From assembly GCA_051866775.1 (NCBI GenBank), contig JBJDXR010000040.1, positions 22,006-86,005 on the forward strand: DNA of 64,000 nt, written 5' to 3'. Both the position numbers and the translations under genes were made by a program. The notes under the pieces were generated by a model. That model searched no databases. It saw only the letters and a list, made by a program, of their open reading frames with translations, and was not told the DNA's origin. The stretch comes from RUG626 sp051866775 (GTDB lineage Bacteria > Bacillota > Clostridia > Oscillospirales > Oscillospiraceae). This document shows, in pieces, positions 1-7,899 of this stretch (position 1 is its first letter; each line of letters begins with the position of its first letter).

Positions 1-1818
1 CTCGGCTATGCGCTCCTTGAGAGATTGGATCTCTCCCTCAATAACGGCCGGATCGCCCAAAGTATGCTGTGCGCCTGTGGCAAGATCATAAGCTCTGGTG
101 GCGTCCGTTAACTGTGCCTGCGCTCTGGACATGGCCGCCAGGGTGTCCTCCCGGTTGCGGATTGGGATCGGCAGGTAGGATTCATCGATATCCTCATTTT
201 CGTCAAAGCCTGCAAGGAGCGTCTCATAGACATTTTGGGAGGATATCATGTCAAACTCGGCGTGGGTAAGCTCGTCTATGAGCTTTTCGGTCTCTCCCAG
301 CGCTGCGATCACGCCCTCACCGGAAGTCACTTCAGGCATAAATGCCGAGAGCTGCTCCACGGCCTTATCCCCGGCGGCCTTGGCCGCCTCGCTTGCGGAG
401 TCGAAGGCCAGCTTTGCCGCGTCGCGGGCGGAGCGCTTTTCGTTTTCCTCACGGCAGACGGCTGAATAGGAGGAGAGATGTGAAGCCAGTTTATCCGCCG
501 ACGAGACGCCGTATTTTTCAAGAAGCTCCTTAAGGTCATCCGCCGCTGTACGCTTTTTGGGAGGCTTTATAAAGAACAAAGCGACGCCTAGTGCCAGAAC
601 GGCAGCGGAGATTATAAGTCCAAAAACCGATGTGCCGAAATACGGCTCCACCGCCGGTATCCAATCTGAGAACGGGTATAAAAATCCGGAGGTGACAAGA
701 AGCCCCAAAACGGCCATACAAACCAGAACGGTGGGTATCCATTTTGGTATTTTGCGCTCTTTAATGTGTTTTACCTTTTCCTCAAGCTCCCGTGCCAGCG
801 CAACATCCCCGGCAACGCTATCCTCAGACCGGCCGTTAAGCGGGGAGGATTTACGCTTTGCGGTGGCGTCGGAAAGCTCCTTTTCGGCCTGCCACAGAGC
901 CTTTTCCGCGTCAGAGGCGACACCTCTAAGGGGAATAACAGCTGAGGCAGTTTCGCGTATACTGTTAATGTCCTCCCGTGTCATTCGGTGGCCGTTTTTT
1001 GTGACGGCCTCTGTAAGCTTTTTGACCCGCTCCTCAGCTGAGAGCGCCGCGGCTCTGGCCTCAGCCACCCTGCGGGCGGCTGCGCGTTTATCAAGCTTAT
1101 CGTGGATCTCCAGGTCCCGCTCCATAAGCTCGATCTGCTTTTTAAGCCGGTCCATATTTCCACGGAGGTTTGAGATCTCCTCCGATGAGCTTTCGATGAG
1201 CGCGAACCTGTGTTCTGCGTCCTTAAGCTCCTCATAGAGAGCGGGGAGGGAACCGGTCTGGTTATGGCGGAGCTTGCGCTGCCATGCGCGAAGCTGGGAA
1301 TCCGCCTCAGTATATGAGGTGCTCTCATCTCCGGAGGATACCATGGAGGCTATGCGCTTTTCAAGCTCCGAGGTTTGGCCGACGCGGATGTCCGGACGGC
1401 GGATAAAGGCCGTGCGTTCAAACACCTGCTTTGAAACGCCTGTAAATTCCTCGCCTGCCGTATCGCCGGTGACAGTCTTGATAAAATCCGCAGTCCCCGA
1501 ATAGACTGCTATGAAGTTCTTCATTGGGGAGGCGCCTTTTGTAGTGCGCTGGATGGTTATGTCCCGTCCTCCGGAGGTTATCTCCATTGTGCCTATCATG
1601 GCTCCGCCATCCCATGGACGGAAGCGGTTTTTTGCGGAGAGGTAGCCGTTCCTGTCACGCTCAGAGCTGTCTATCCCGTAGAGCATGGCGTTTATAAAGC
1701 CGCACCATGTGGATTTTCCGTGCTCGTTCGGTGCGTTTATTATGTTTAGCCCCGGCTCAAGCTCAAGCGTGGAATTCTTGAGTTTGCCAAAGGTAGCCGT
1801 CATTTTGTTTATCCTCAT
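1..1818 (-). CDS. YhaN/SbcC-like AAA ATPase with coiled coils, C-terminus beyond window edge
   Basis: The minus-strand frame is open for 606 codons and runs off the left edge, so the C-terminal half, with Walker B and signature motifs, is not visible. It starts with MRINKMTATFGK. A P-loop, APNEHGKST, lies at residues 29-37. Long charged helical stretches with coiled-coil character follow, then two hydrophobic segments (around VLVCMAVLGLLVTSGFLY and FGLIISAAVLALGVALFF), as in membrane-linked YhaN proteins. The ATG overlaps the stop of the upstream metallophosphatase gene by 4 bp (ATGA), so the two are translationally coupled. By family, SbcC/Rad50-type ATPases work with an SbcD-type nuclease on DNA ends. 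The exact substrate here is inferred. Confidence 0.85.
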   Translation of the reverse strand, partial: MRINKMTATFGKLKNSTLELEPGLNIINAPNEHGKSTWCGFINAMLYGIDSSERDRNGYLSAKNRFRPWDGGAMIGTMEITSGGRDITIQRTTKGASPMKNFIAVYSGTADFIKTVTGDTAGEEFTGVSKQVFERTAFIRRPDIRVGQTSELEKRIASMVSSGDESTSYTEADSQLRAWQRKLRHNQTGSLPALYEELKDAEHRFALIESSSEEISNLRGNMDRLKKQIELMERDLEIHDKLDKRAAARRVAEARAAALSAEERVKKLTEAVTKNGHRMTREDINSIRETASAVIPLRGVASDAEKALWQAEKELSDATAKRKSSPLNGRSEDSVAGDVALARELEEKVKHIKERKIPKWIPTVLVCMAVLGLLVTSGFLYPFSDWIPAVEPYFGTSVFGLIISAAVLALGVALFFIKPPKKRTAADDLKELLEKYGVSSADKLASHLSSYSAVCREENEKRSARDAAKLAFDSASEAAKAAGDKAVEQLSAFMPEVTSGEGVIAALGETEKLIDELTHAEFDMISSQNVYETLLAGFDENEDIDESYLPIPIRNREDTLAAMSRAQAQLTDATRAYDLATGAQHTLGDPAVIEGEIQSLKERIAE

Positions 1819-2909
1819 GGACGCCACTCATCCCTTTCCTCAAGTGCGGCTATTCCATATCTTGCCGCAAGAAGGCACCTGCTGCGCTCCTCATCGCTCG
1901 CGGCTGAGTCATATCTAGCCTTTAACCCGGAGAGGAACAGGCCGGTAAGGGAGTCGTCGCCTATACCGTCCCATATGCCCCGGCGCGGGCGTGTCTCGTT
2001 CTTTACCGTGATGTGATAAAATTTGCCGTCCAGAGCCTCCGCAATGGCATCGTTATCTATGCTGCCGCTGAATTCACCCTTTAGTATGAGCCTTGCAACA
2101 TCCTCCGGGTATCCGTCACCGACTGCCGCGAGAGCCGCCTCTATGGCGCTGTCGCTGCTGCTGAGGTCAGCCTCAAAGATCCTGTATTGCCTGCCGGGGA
2201 TGGGGAGAAAGTGAAGGTCACACTCACCCTTAGAGACGGTTCCGGCTATAACGCCCTTGGGTCCCAGCTCGTCAAAGCCGCGCCCTTCAAGACACCCGGG
2301 ATATGCGTAGAAGGTGCTTCCGGCCTTCATTATCCCGGAGAAGGAGTGGATATGCCCCAGTGCAAGGTAGTCAAGGCCCGAGGCGGCGATATCCTCCTGC
2401 GATATATAATTGTAACGGTCGCCTGTAAGGTCGCCGTGCATGACCATTATCTCGGTCATATCTGAGCTTCCGACGGAAAAACCACGCAGCAGGGGATCGC
2501 ACACCACGGCGGAAAAGCCCGCGCCCCAGACACGGCAGTTAAGCTCCGGAAGCTCAAAGCAGCGGATGGAGGGTGTCTTGAAAATATGTACATTTTCCGG
2601 AAGCTCCATAAACGCATATGGGGAGCGGGAGGTATAATAGTCGTGATTTCCTGGAGCAATAAAAATATGCGCCTTTATCTCAGACAGGACCCGCGTGAGG
2701 GTCTCTGAGGTTTCCCAGTATGATGAACTGCTGTCGAAAAGGTCTCCGGCAAGCAGCACCACCTGCGCCTGCTCGCGCTCCACAGCCTCGGCAAGCCTTT
2801 GAAGAAGCTGCCGCTGCTCGCTGCGGCGCTGGGCAGCCTTATCCTGCGGAAGAGAATAAAACGGGGAATCCATATGGAAATCGGCAGCATGAAGAATCTT
2901 GATTGACAA
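1815..2909 (-). CDS. SbcD/YhaO-like metallophosphoesterase (DNA exonuclease family)
   Basis: This 364-residue protein carries the full calcineurin-like metallophosphatase motif series: DFH near residues 10-12, LLAGDLFD, APGNHDYY, MVMHGD and ALGHIHSF. These bind two metal ions in the SbcD/Mre11 nuclease family. The sequence resembles the YhaO branch, which pairs with YhaN-type ATPases, and the downstream gene is exactly such an ATPase with a 4-bp overlap. Together they probably form a DNA-end-processing complex. Nuclease activity is inferred from the family. The promoter should lie in the AT-rich gap above 2910. Confidence 0.9.
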   Translation of the reverse strand: MSIKILHAADFHMDSPFYSLPQDKAAQRRSEQRQLLQRLAEAVEREQAQVVLLAGDLFDSSSSYWETSETLTRVLSEIKAHIFIAPGNHDYYTSRSPYAFMELPENVHIFKTPSIRCFELPELNCRVWGAGFSAVVCDPLLRGFSVGSSDMTEIMVMHGDLTGDRYNYISQEDIAASGLDYLALGHIHSFSGIMKAGSTFYAYPGCLEGRGFDELGPKGVIAGTVSKGECDLHFLPIPGRQYRIFEADLSSSDSAIEAALAAVGDGYPEDVARLILKGEFSGSIDNDAIAEALDGKFYHITVKNETRPRRGIWDGIGDDSLTGLFLSGLKARYDSAASDEERSRCLLAARYGIAALEERDEWRP

Positions 2910-3099
2910 ATTACCGCCTCCATCATTTTTTGTTGATTAAATTCTACCATATTTTTTTCCATGTGTCCACGCTGTACTTTAAACTTGAAAATGTGTGAGT
3001 ATTTGTCAATTTAAACAAAAGCAATTATGAAAACTTGCACATTAAAACCTGCAAAAATAAAGCTGCTTATCTCGATTCTTACAAAAAAATTTGGCTCCA

Positions 3100-3128
3100 T
3101 TGACAAACTAAATCATGACAGATATAAT
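3100..3128 (+). promoter_or_regulatory. Perfect-consensus sigma-A promoter for the atp operon
   Basis: TTGACA at 3100-3105 and TATAAT at 3123-3128 are separated by 17 bp, matching the housekeeping consensus at all 12 positions. The next plus-strand genes are the ATP synthase operon from 3341, so the transcript would have a leader of roughly 200 nt. Confidence 0.8.
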
Positions 3129-3242
3129 CTAGACCGTAAAAAACAAGCTACTGTACCTAGAAATTACATAAACTTAAGGGAAACGTTCATTTTTTCAAAA
3201 GGAAAACAATTTTTGCAAATTAAATTACAATTAAGTTTCAAA

Positions 3243-3307
3243 ACGGGTCCGCTTTAAGCGGCCCGTTGCTTTCGTTTGAAGGCAAAATGACAGCGCATAA
3301 TGCGCTG
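3243..3307 (+). other. Two hairpins in the atp operon leader
   Basis: ACGGG/CCCGT plus CCGC/GCGG form one stem with a bulged T at 3243-3266. CAGCGCA/TGCGCTG forms a second at 3291-3307. Neither is followed by a real T-tract, so they look like leader structure (stability or regulation) more than terminators. Confidence 0.5.
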
Positions 3308-3340
3308 CCGTGCCATTGAAATATTTGAAGGGAGAAGCTC

Positions 3341-3640
3341 GTGGATATTATATTGTCATTAGCTATAGGGATTTTTTTCGGCACGGCTCAGATATACCTT
3401 CTCGTTCTTGGCGTTAGGAGCATGGGAGGAGATAAGCTCTGCGTATGGCCGCTTATCGTACAGTTTTTCTGTCCGCTTTTGGGGCTCTTGCTGTGTGCCT
3501 GGCTTGCCGGAGGGCAGCTGGTTCTGTGTGCGTGTGTTATTGTAGGAATACTTATACTCGGCGCCGTGGTCGAGGTAATACTTAACAAGAGACGTGCAGC
3601 CGAGGAGAAAGCTGACAGGGGTGATAAAGATGGTGATTAG
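3341..3640 (+). CDS. Small membrane protein at the head of the ATP synthase operon (AtpI-like position)
   Basis: This 99-residue protein has three hydrophobic segments (about residues 4-24, 35-58 and 60-80) and a charged tail rich in Arg, Glu and Asp. It starts with GTG after a GGGAG ribosome binding site and its end overlaps the start of atpB. Its place and size match the AtpI-type or AtpZ-type small proteins that lead many atp operons and assist c-ring assembly. No diagnostic motif is visible, so the assignment rests on position and topology. Confidence 0.6.
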   Translation: MDIILSLAIGIFFGTAQIYLLVLGVRSMGGDKLCVWPLIVQFFCPLLGLLLCAWLAGGQLVLCACVIVGILILGAVVEVILNKRRAAEEKADRGDKDGD

Positions 3641-4520
3641 AATCATTCTGGCCGCGGTGGGAACCGTTCTGGCGCTTGCAGGCTGGTTCTGGCGGAGAAG
3701 CGCTCTTAAAAAGCTGTCGGAAGCTTCAGTGGAGGATACCGCTCCGGAGGGAAAGAAAAAGAAGAAAGGTACAAAAATACCGACCTTTGTTATGATCATT
3801 GGTATCTGGCTGTTTGCGGTCAAGCTGCTGGAGATCATTTTCGGACCAAAAGAGTCCGGAGCTTTTGCTGTTGAGATATGGGCGGAAAGAGCTGACGTTG
3901 GCGGCTTCAGCTTAAGCGTGACGGTAATACTCACATGGATCATCATGGCTGTGCTTATAATCGCCGCGGCGGCCATAAGGATATTCGTTATACCTCACCT
4001 GACTGATGAGCCGAAGGGTATACAGAATGTGCTTGAAATATGTGTCGAGAGCCTTTGCAAGTATACAAAGTCCAATGTGGGCGATCTGGGAGATAACCTG
4101 CCGGCGTATCTCTTCACACTGGCACTATTCATGGTGGGGAGCGCGATAACGGAGCTTTTTGGCTATAGGGCGCCCACATCTGACATTACGATGACCTTTG
4201 CCTTGGCGCTTATAACCTTTGTGCTTATAAACTATTACGGTTTCAAGGTCAAGGGCTTTGGGGGAAGGCTCAGGCGCTTTAAAAATCCGATGAACCTGAT
4301 AAGCGACATCGCGGTGCCTGTTTCCATGGCGTGCAGGCTTTTTGGAAATATGCTCGGCGGGCTTATCGTTATGGATCTTCTGTATTTCGCCATGGGCAGC
4401 TATGCCGTGGCGGTGCCAAGCGTAGTGGGGCTTTACTTTAATGTGTTCCACCCGCTTATTCAGGCATTTATTTTTATAACGCTCACGCTTACGTTTATAG
4501 GCGAAGCGATTGAAGAATAA
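3630..4520 (+). CDS. atpB: F1Fo ATP synthase subunit a, N-terminally extended
   Basis: Subunit a forms the stator half-channels for ions in the Fo motor. The C-terminal two thirds match the family, including the ACRLFGNMLGG stretch with the essential helix-4 arginine and the final HPLIQAFIFITLTLTFIGEAI helix. I chose ATG 3630, preceded by a GGGG-containing site, over upstream in-frame GTGs. The protein of about 296 residues is longer than the usual 220-250 because roughly 90 residues precede the conserved region. These include two extra hydrophobic segments and a KKKKK linker. It overlaps the upstream small membrane gene by about 11 bp. Confidence 0.92.
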   Translation: MVIRIILAAVGTVLALAGWFWRRSALKKLSEASVEDTAPEGKKKKKGTKIPTFVMIIGIWLFAVKLLEIIFGPKESGAFAVEIWAERADVGGFSLSVTVILTWIIMAVLIIAAAAIRIFVIPHLTDEPKGIQNVLEICVESLCKYTKSNVGDLGDNLPAYLFTLALFMVGSAITELFGYRAPTSDITMTFALALITFVLINYYGFKVKGFGGRLRRFKNPMNLISDIAVPVSMACRLFGNMLGGLIVMDLLYFAMGSYAVAVPSVVGLYFNVFHPLIQAFIFITLTLTFIGEAIEE

Positions 4521-4553
4521 AAGATAATTATTTAGAACTTGGAGGACAAAAAG

Positions 4554-4781
4554 ATGACTATAGGTTATATTGCAATAGCAGCGGCGATAGCCCTGCTGCC
4601 CTGCGCAGCGGCCGGAGCTGTCATGGGCATGGCAACAGGAAAGGCGGTAGACGCTACCGCAAGACAGCCGGAGGCTTCCGGAAAGATTCAGTCCATTCTT
4701 ATACTCGGTCTGGCCCTTACCGAGTCCTGTGCTATTTACGGCTTCGTTACAGCGCTTATCATGATCTTCACCCTCAGATAA
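4554..4781 (+). CDS. atpE: F1Fo ATP synthase subunit c
   Basis: This is a 75-residue two-helix hairpin protein of the rotor ring, with the polar loop ARQPEA and the ion-binding glutamate at Glu57 in LALTESCAIYGF. The start is ATG 4554 after GGAGG at 4541. Compared with the sodium-type ring of Ilyobacter tartaricus, Glu65, Ser66 and Tyr70 are kept (here Glu57, Ser58 and Tyr62). Gln32 is replaced by Met24 and Thr67 by Cys59. Ion specificity (Na+ or H+) therefore cannot be read directly. The gene lies between atpB and atpF in one operon. Confidence 0.93.
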   Translation: MTIGYIAIAAAIALLPCAAAGAVMGMATGKAVDATARQPEASGKIQSILILGLALTESCAIYGFVTALIMIFTLR

Positions 4782-4792
4782 GGAGGAGAAAA

Positions 4793-5476
4793 ATGGAAAT
4801 CTATCCAATTGATTTGGCCATCCATGTGGTCAACATCGTCGTGCTGTATATACTTCTGCGGCTGTTTTTGTTTAAGCCCGTCAGGAAGTTCATGGCCGCC
4901 CGCGAGGAGCGTATAAACGGCCAGATGAGCAAGGCGGATGAGGTAAAGGCTGAGGCCGAGAGGATAAAAAATGAGTATTCCGAGAAGCTTGCCGGGGCCA
5001 AGGACGAGTGTGAGGCGATTGTTGCACAGGGTTACAAGGATGGAGCCGAGCACGCGCAGGATATAACACGCGAGGCCGAGAAGGAGGCCGAGCGCATTAT
5101 CGAGCAGGCAAAACAGGAGGCACAGGAGTATAAGCAGCGGGCCATGGATTCGGCCAAGGATGAGCTTGCCGGCATCGCGGTGGATATGGCGGGACGTATC
5201 CTGCGCTTTGACGATGAGATAAAAAAGCGTGTGGCTGCCGGAAACACGAGAAAAAGCGGCAGAAAGACCGGCGTGCTTAAGCTTGCAATGGAATCCTCCC
5301 CTGAGGATATAGCGAAGGTCACGGCACAGCTCGAGGCCATTCTCGGAACGGAGCTTGAGCTTAAGACTGAGGTGGATGACAGCCTGATTGGCGGCTATGC
5401 CGCTTATATTGACGGCAAAGTCTACGACTTCAGCTATGCCTCGCAGCTGGACAATATGAAGAAAAAACTCTCCTGA
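4793..5476 (+). CDS. atpF: ATP synthase subunit b fused to a C-terminal delta-type domain
   Basis: Residues 6-30 form the single membrane helix (IDLAIHVVNIVVLYILLRLF) and residues 35-145 the long charged dimerisation helix of the peripheral stalk. A basic linker (about 148-160) follows. Residues 161-227 then resemble the C-terminal domain of subunit delta, with the pattern VDDSLIGGYAAYIDGKVYDFSYASQLDNMKKKL. The N-terminal helical domain of delta, which normally caps the alpha subunits, is absent here. No separate atpH lies between this gene and atpA, where it would be expected. The start is ATG 4793 after AAGGAGG. Confidence 0.85.
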   Translation: MEIYPIDLAIHVVNIVVLYILLRLFLFKPVRKFMAAREERINGQMSKADEVKAEAERIKNEYSEKLAGAKDECEAIVAQGYKDGAEHAQDITREAEKEAERIIEQAKQEAQEYKQRAMDSAKDELAGIAVDMAGRILRFDDEIKKRVAAGNTRKSGRKTGVLKLAMESSPEDIAKVTAQLEAILGTELELKTEVDDSLIGGYAAYIDGKVYDFSYASQLDNMKKKLS

Positions 5477-5488
5477 GCGGAGGCAATT

Positions 5489-6994
5489 ATGCTGAATTAT
5501 GATACTGCAATAGGGGCTTTTCTGAAGGAACGCCTTAGTGATTTTGCCCCGGATATGGTGACATATGAATACGGAAGAGTGACCTCGATACACGACGGCA
5601 TAGTGCAAATAGAGGGCCTGTCCAACGCGAAGTACGGCGAGCTTCTTGAGTTTGAGGGAGACGTATACGGCATGGCCATGGACATGAGCCTTGAGGGGGT
5701 TGGTGCTTCCTTACTGGAAAATGCCGACTCCGTGGTTCCGGGCTCCGTGGTGCGCGGTACCGGACGTGTGGCAGATGTATGTGTGGGTAAGGAGCTGCTG
5801 GGGCGTGTGGTTGACCCCATAGGCCGTCCGCTGGATGGAAAGCCGCTTAAGACCGGTAAGTACCGTGAGATAGAGTCCGCTGCGCCTGCCATAATGGACA
5901 GGGCCCCGGTAGATACGCCTATGGAGACGGGCATACTCGCCATTGACAGTATGATACCCATCGGCCGCGGGCAGCGTGAGCTTATAATAGGCGACAGGCA
6001 GACCGGTAAAACCACTATCGCCGTGTCTGCTATGCTAAACCAAAACGCCAGCGGGGTTATATGTGTTTACTGCGCAATAGGTCAGAAGGCCGCGTCGGTG
6101 GCAAACCTGGTGGACCAGCTGACCCAGGCCGGAGCGATGGAGCACAGCATCGTGGTGGCAGCCACGGCTGCCGACAGTGCTGCGATGCAGTACCTTGCGC
6201 CATATGCCGCCTGTGCCATTGCGGAGCATTTTATGTATAGGGGCCGCGATGTGCTGGTGGTATATGACGATCTTTCAAAGCACGCCGTGGCATACAGGAC
6301 CATGTCGCTGCTGCTGCGCAGGCCGTCCGGAAGGGAGGCCTATCCCGGAGATGTTTTCTACCTCCATTCAAGGCTGCTTGAGCGGGCTGCCAGGCTCTCA
6401 CCAGAGAAGGGCGGAGGCTCCATGACGGCCCTGCCGATAATTGAGACTATGGCGGGGGATATCTCAGCATATATACCTACGAATGTTATTTCCATAACCG
6501 ACGGGCAGATTTATCTTGAGAGCGAGCTTTTTCACGCCGGGGTGAGGCCCGCTGTAAATGTGGGGCTGTCCGTTTCACGTGTGGGAAGAAGCGCCCAATA
6601 CAGCGCGATGAAGGATGTGTCGGGAAGCCTGCGCCTTGAGGTGGCCCAGTACCGGGATATGGCGGTTTTTGCCCAATTCGGCGCCGACGTGGATCCGGAG
6701 ACTAAGCGCCTTCTTGACAGGGGCGACCGCATGACGGAACTGCTTAAGCAGCCCCAGACCGACATCATGAAGCTTTCGGCAGAGGTGGCGATGCTGCTTG
6801 CATACTCAAATGATGTGCTGAAAGATATACCGGTAAAGCGCATAAGTGATTTTAAGGCGAAGGTGCTTAGCTTCCTCTATGAGCGCCACGGTGATATTAT
6901 GGAGACGATCGACACCACAAAAAAGCTCAGCAGGACGGTAAAGACGCAGCTTACCGGCGCCATAAAGGATTTTGCGGCGTCCTATGAGGCGTAA
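5489..6994 (+). CDS. atpA: ATP synthase F1 subunit alpha
   Basis: This 501-residue protein is the non-catalytic nucleotide-binding subunit of the F1 hexamer. The P-loop GDRQTGKTTIA, the LLGRVVDPIGRPLDGK segment and the LLLRRPSGREAYPGDVFYLHSRLLERAA block are all present, and the length is typical. It starts at ATG 5489 after a GGAGG site, 12 bp past the end of atpF. Because the neighbouring delta domain lacks its alpha-binding part, the way this alpha subunit docks to the stalk may differ from the textbook enzyme; that is inference. Confidence 0.96.
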   Translation: MLNYDTAIGAFLKERLSDFAPDMVTYEYGRVTSIHDGIVQIEGLSNAKYGELLEFEGDVYGMAMDMSLEGVGASLLENADSVVPGSVVRGTGRVADVCVGKELLGRVVDPIGRPLDGKPLKTGKYREIESAAPAIMDRAPVDTPMETGILAIDSMIPIGRGQRELIIGDRQTGKTTIAVSAMLNQNASGVICVYCAIGQKAASVANLVDQLTQAGAMEHSIVVAATAADSAAMQYLAPYAACAIAEHFMYRGRDVLVVYDDLSKHAVAYRTMSLLLRRPSGREAYPGDVFYLHSRLLERAARLSPEKGGGSMTALPIIETMAGDISAYIPTNVISITDGQIYLESELFHAGVRPAVNVGLSVSRVGRSAQYSAMKDVSGSLRLEVAQYRDMAVFAQFGADVDPETKRLLDRGDRMTELLKQPQTDIMKLSAEVAMLLAYSNDVLKDIPVKRISDFKAKVLSFLYERHGDIMETIDTTKKLSRTVKTQLTGAIKDFAASYEA

Positions 6995-6996
6995 AT

Positions 6997-7896
6997 ATGG
7001 AAAATGTAAGCGAGATCCGGCACCATATTGCCGCGGTGAGCGAGACGAGAAAGATCACTAACGCCATGCAAATGGTATCCTCTGCCCGGATGAAGAAATT
7101 TGCAAGATTTATTCCTTACAATCAGACGTACTTCGAGAAGCTTCAGATTACGATGAAGGATATACTTGAGTCCTCCAAAAATATCTCACACCCGTATCTG
7201 GACACACACAGAGGACACAGGCGGGCGTTTATAGTCATTGCCGGAGACAAGGGCATGGCTGGCAGCTACAATGAAGAGGTGCTTGAGTTTGCCTATAATG
7301 AGATCATGCGATATCCAGGCAGCCACATTGCGACGGTCGGAGTTCTGGCGGATGAGTTCTTCCGAAAGCGCGGCATTATCCCTGATTATGAGATCGCTGG
7401 CATGGCCCAGAACCCGTCGCTCTTTAACGCCATGCGGCTTGCCCAAAGCGCAATAGAGCTGTTTGACGCGGGCGAGGTCGATGAGATATGCGAGATATTT
7501 ACGGCCTATTCGGTCCATGGGCATTTAATAAACAAGCCGGCGATCCACAGAGTATTGCCCATACGTCTTTCTGATTTTGAGAATGTGGAGCTGTCAAACG
7601 ACCTGCACGACGTGATATACTCCCCGTCGCCGCAGGAGGTATTTGATCAGCTTGTACCGCAGTATATCACATCCCGCGTTTTCGGTGCGCTTGTGCAGTC
7701 CTACGCCGCGGAGCATTTTGCGCGGATGAACGCAATGCAGAGCGCCACTAAGAACGCCGATGAGCTGCTTAAAAGGCTGGCCCTCAATCTGAATATGGCG
7801 CGCCAGACCCAGATAACCACCGAGATTGCGGAGATATCAGGCGGCAGCGTGGCACTTGGGGAGTACAGTGAAAAAACAAAGAAGGAGGAGCCGCAA
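6997..7896 (+). CDS. atpG: ATP synthase F1 subunit gamma, lacking its own stop codon
   Basis: The first 300 codons encode gamma, the central rotor shaft: the N-terminal helix IRHHIAAVSETRKITNAMQMVSSARMKK and the C-terminal helix NLNMARQTQITTEIAEISGGSVAL are clear. After GGSVAL, where gamma normally ends, the frame continues through about 13 polar residues straight into beta without a stop. The frame from 6997 therefore reads open to 9297 (766 residues). One extra G in the GGGG run at 7858-7861 would bring a TGA (7869-7871) into frame and end gamma four residues later. So a one-base sequence error is a real alternative to a true fusion. Confidence 0.85.
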
Positions 7897-7899
7897 ATG
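7882..7899 (+). promoter_or_regulatory. Strong internal ribosome binding site for atpD
   Basis: AAGGAGGAG at 7882-7890 sits six bases before ATG 7897, inside the continuous gamma-beta frame. Such a strong site implies that beta can be made on its own, which is needed because F1 holds three beta subunits per gamma. Confidence 0.85.

Larger units (their letters stand above)
2910..3340. other. AT-rich intergenic region with the ATP synthase leader
   Basis: About 430 bp separate the divergent nuclease gene and the ATP synthase operon. The region is visibly AT-rich to about 3240. It holds a perfect sigma-A promoter (3100-3128) and two hairpins (3243-3266 and 3291-3307) in what would be a leader of about 200 nt. 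I see no convincing gene; the short frame at 3027-3257 has no ribosome binding site and a biased composition. Confidence 0.6.

Noticed and set aside
557..1237. 226-codon plus-strand frame
   Set aside because: It is the antisense shadow of the YhaN-like ATPase gene; the Ser/Arg-rich product has no family pattern.
3027..3257. 76-codon plus-strand frame in the AT-rich gap
   Set aside because: No ribosome binding site, a Lys/Leu/Ile-rich low-complexity product, and it crosses the atp promoter; it is most likely leader and spacer.
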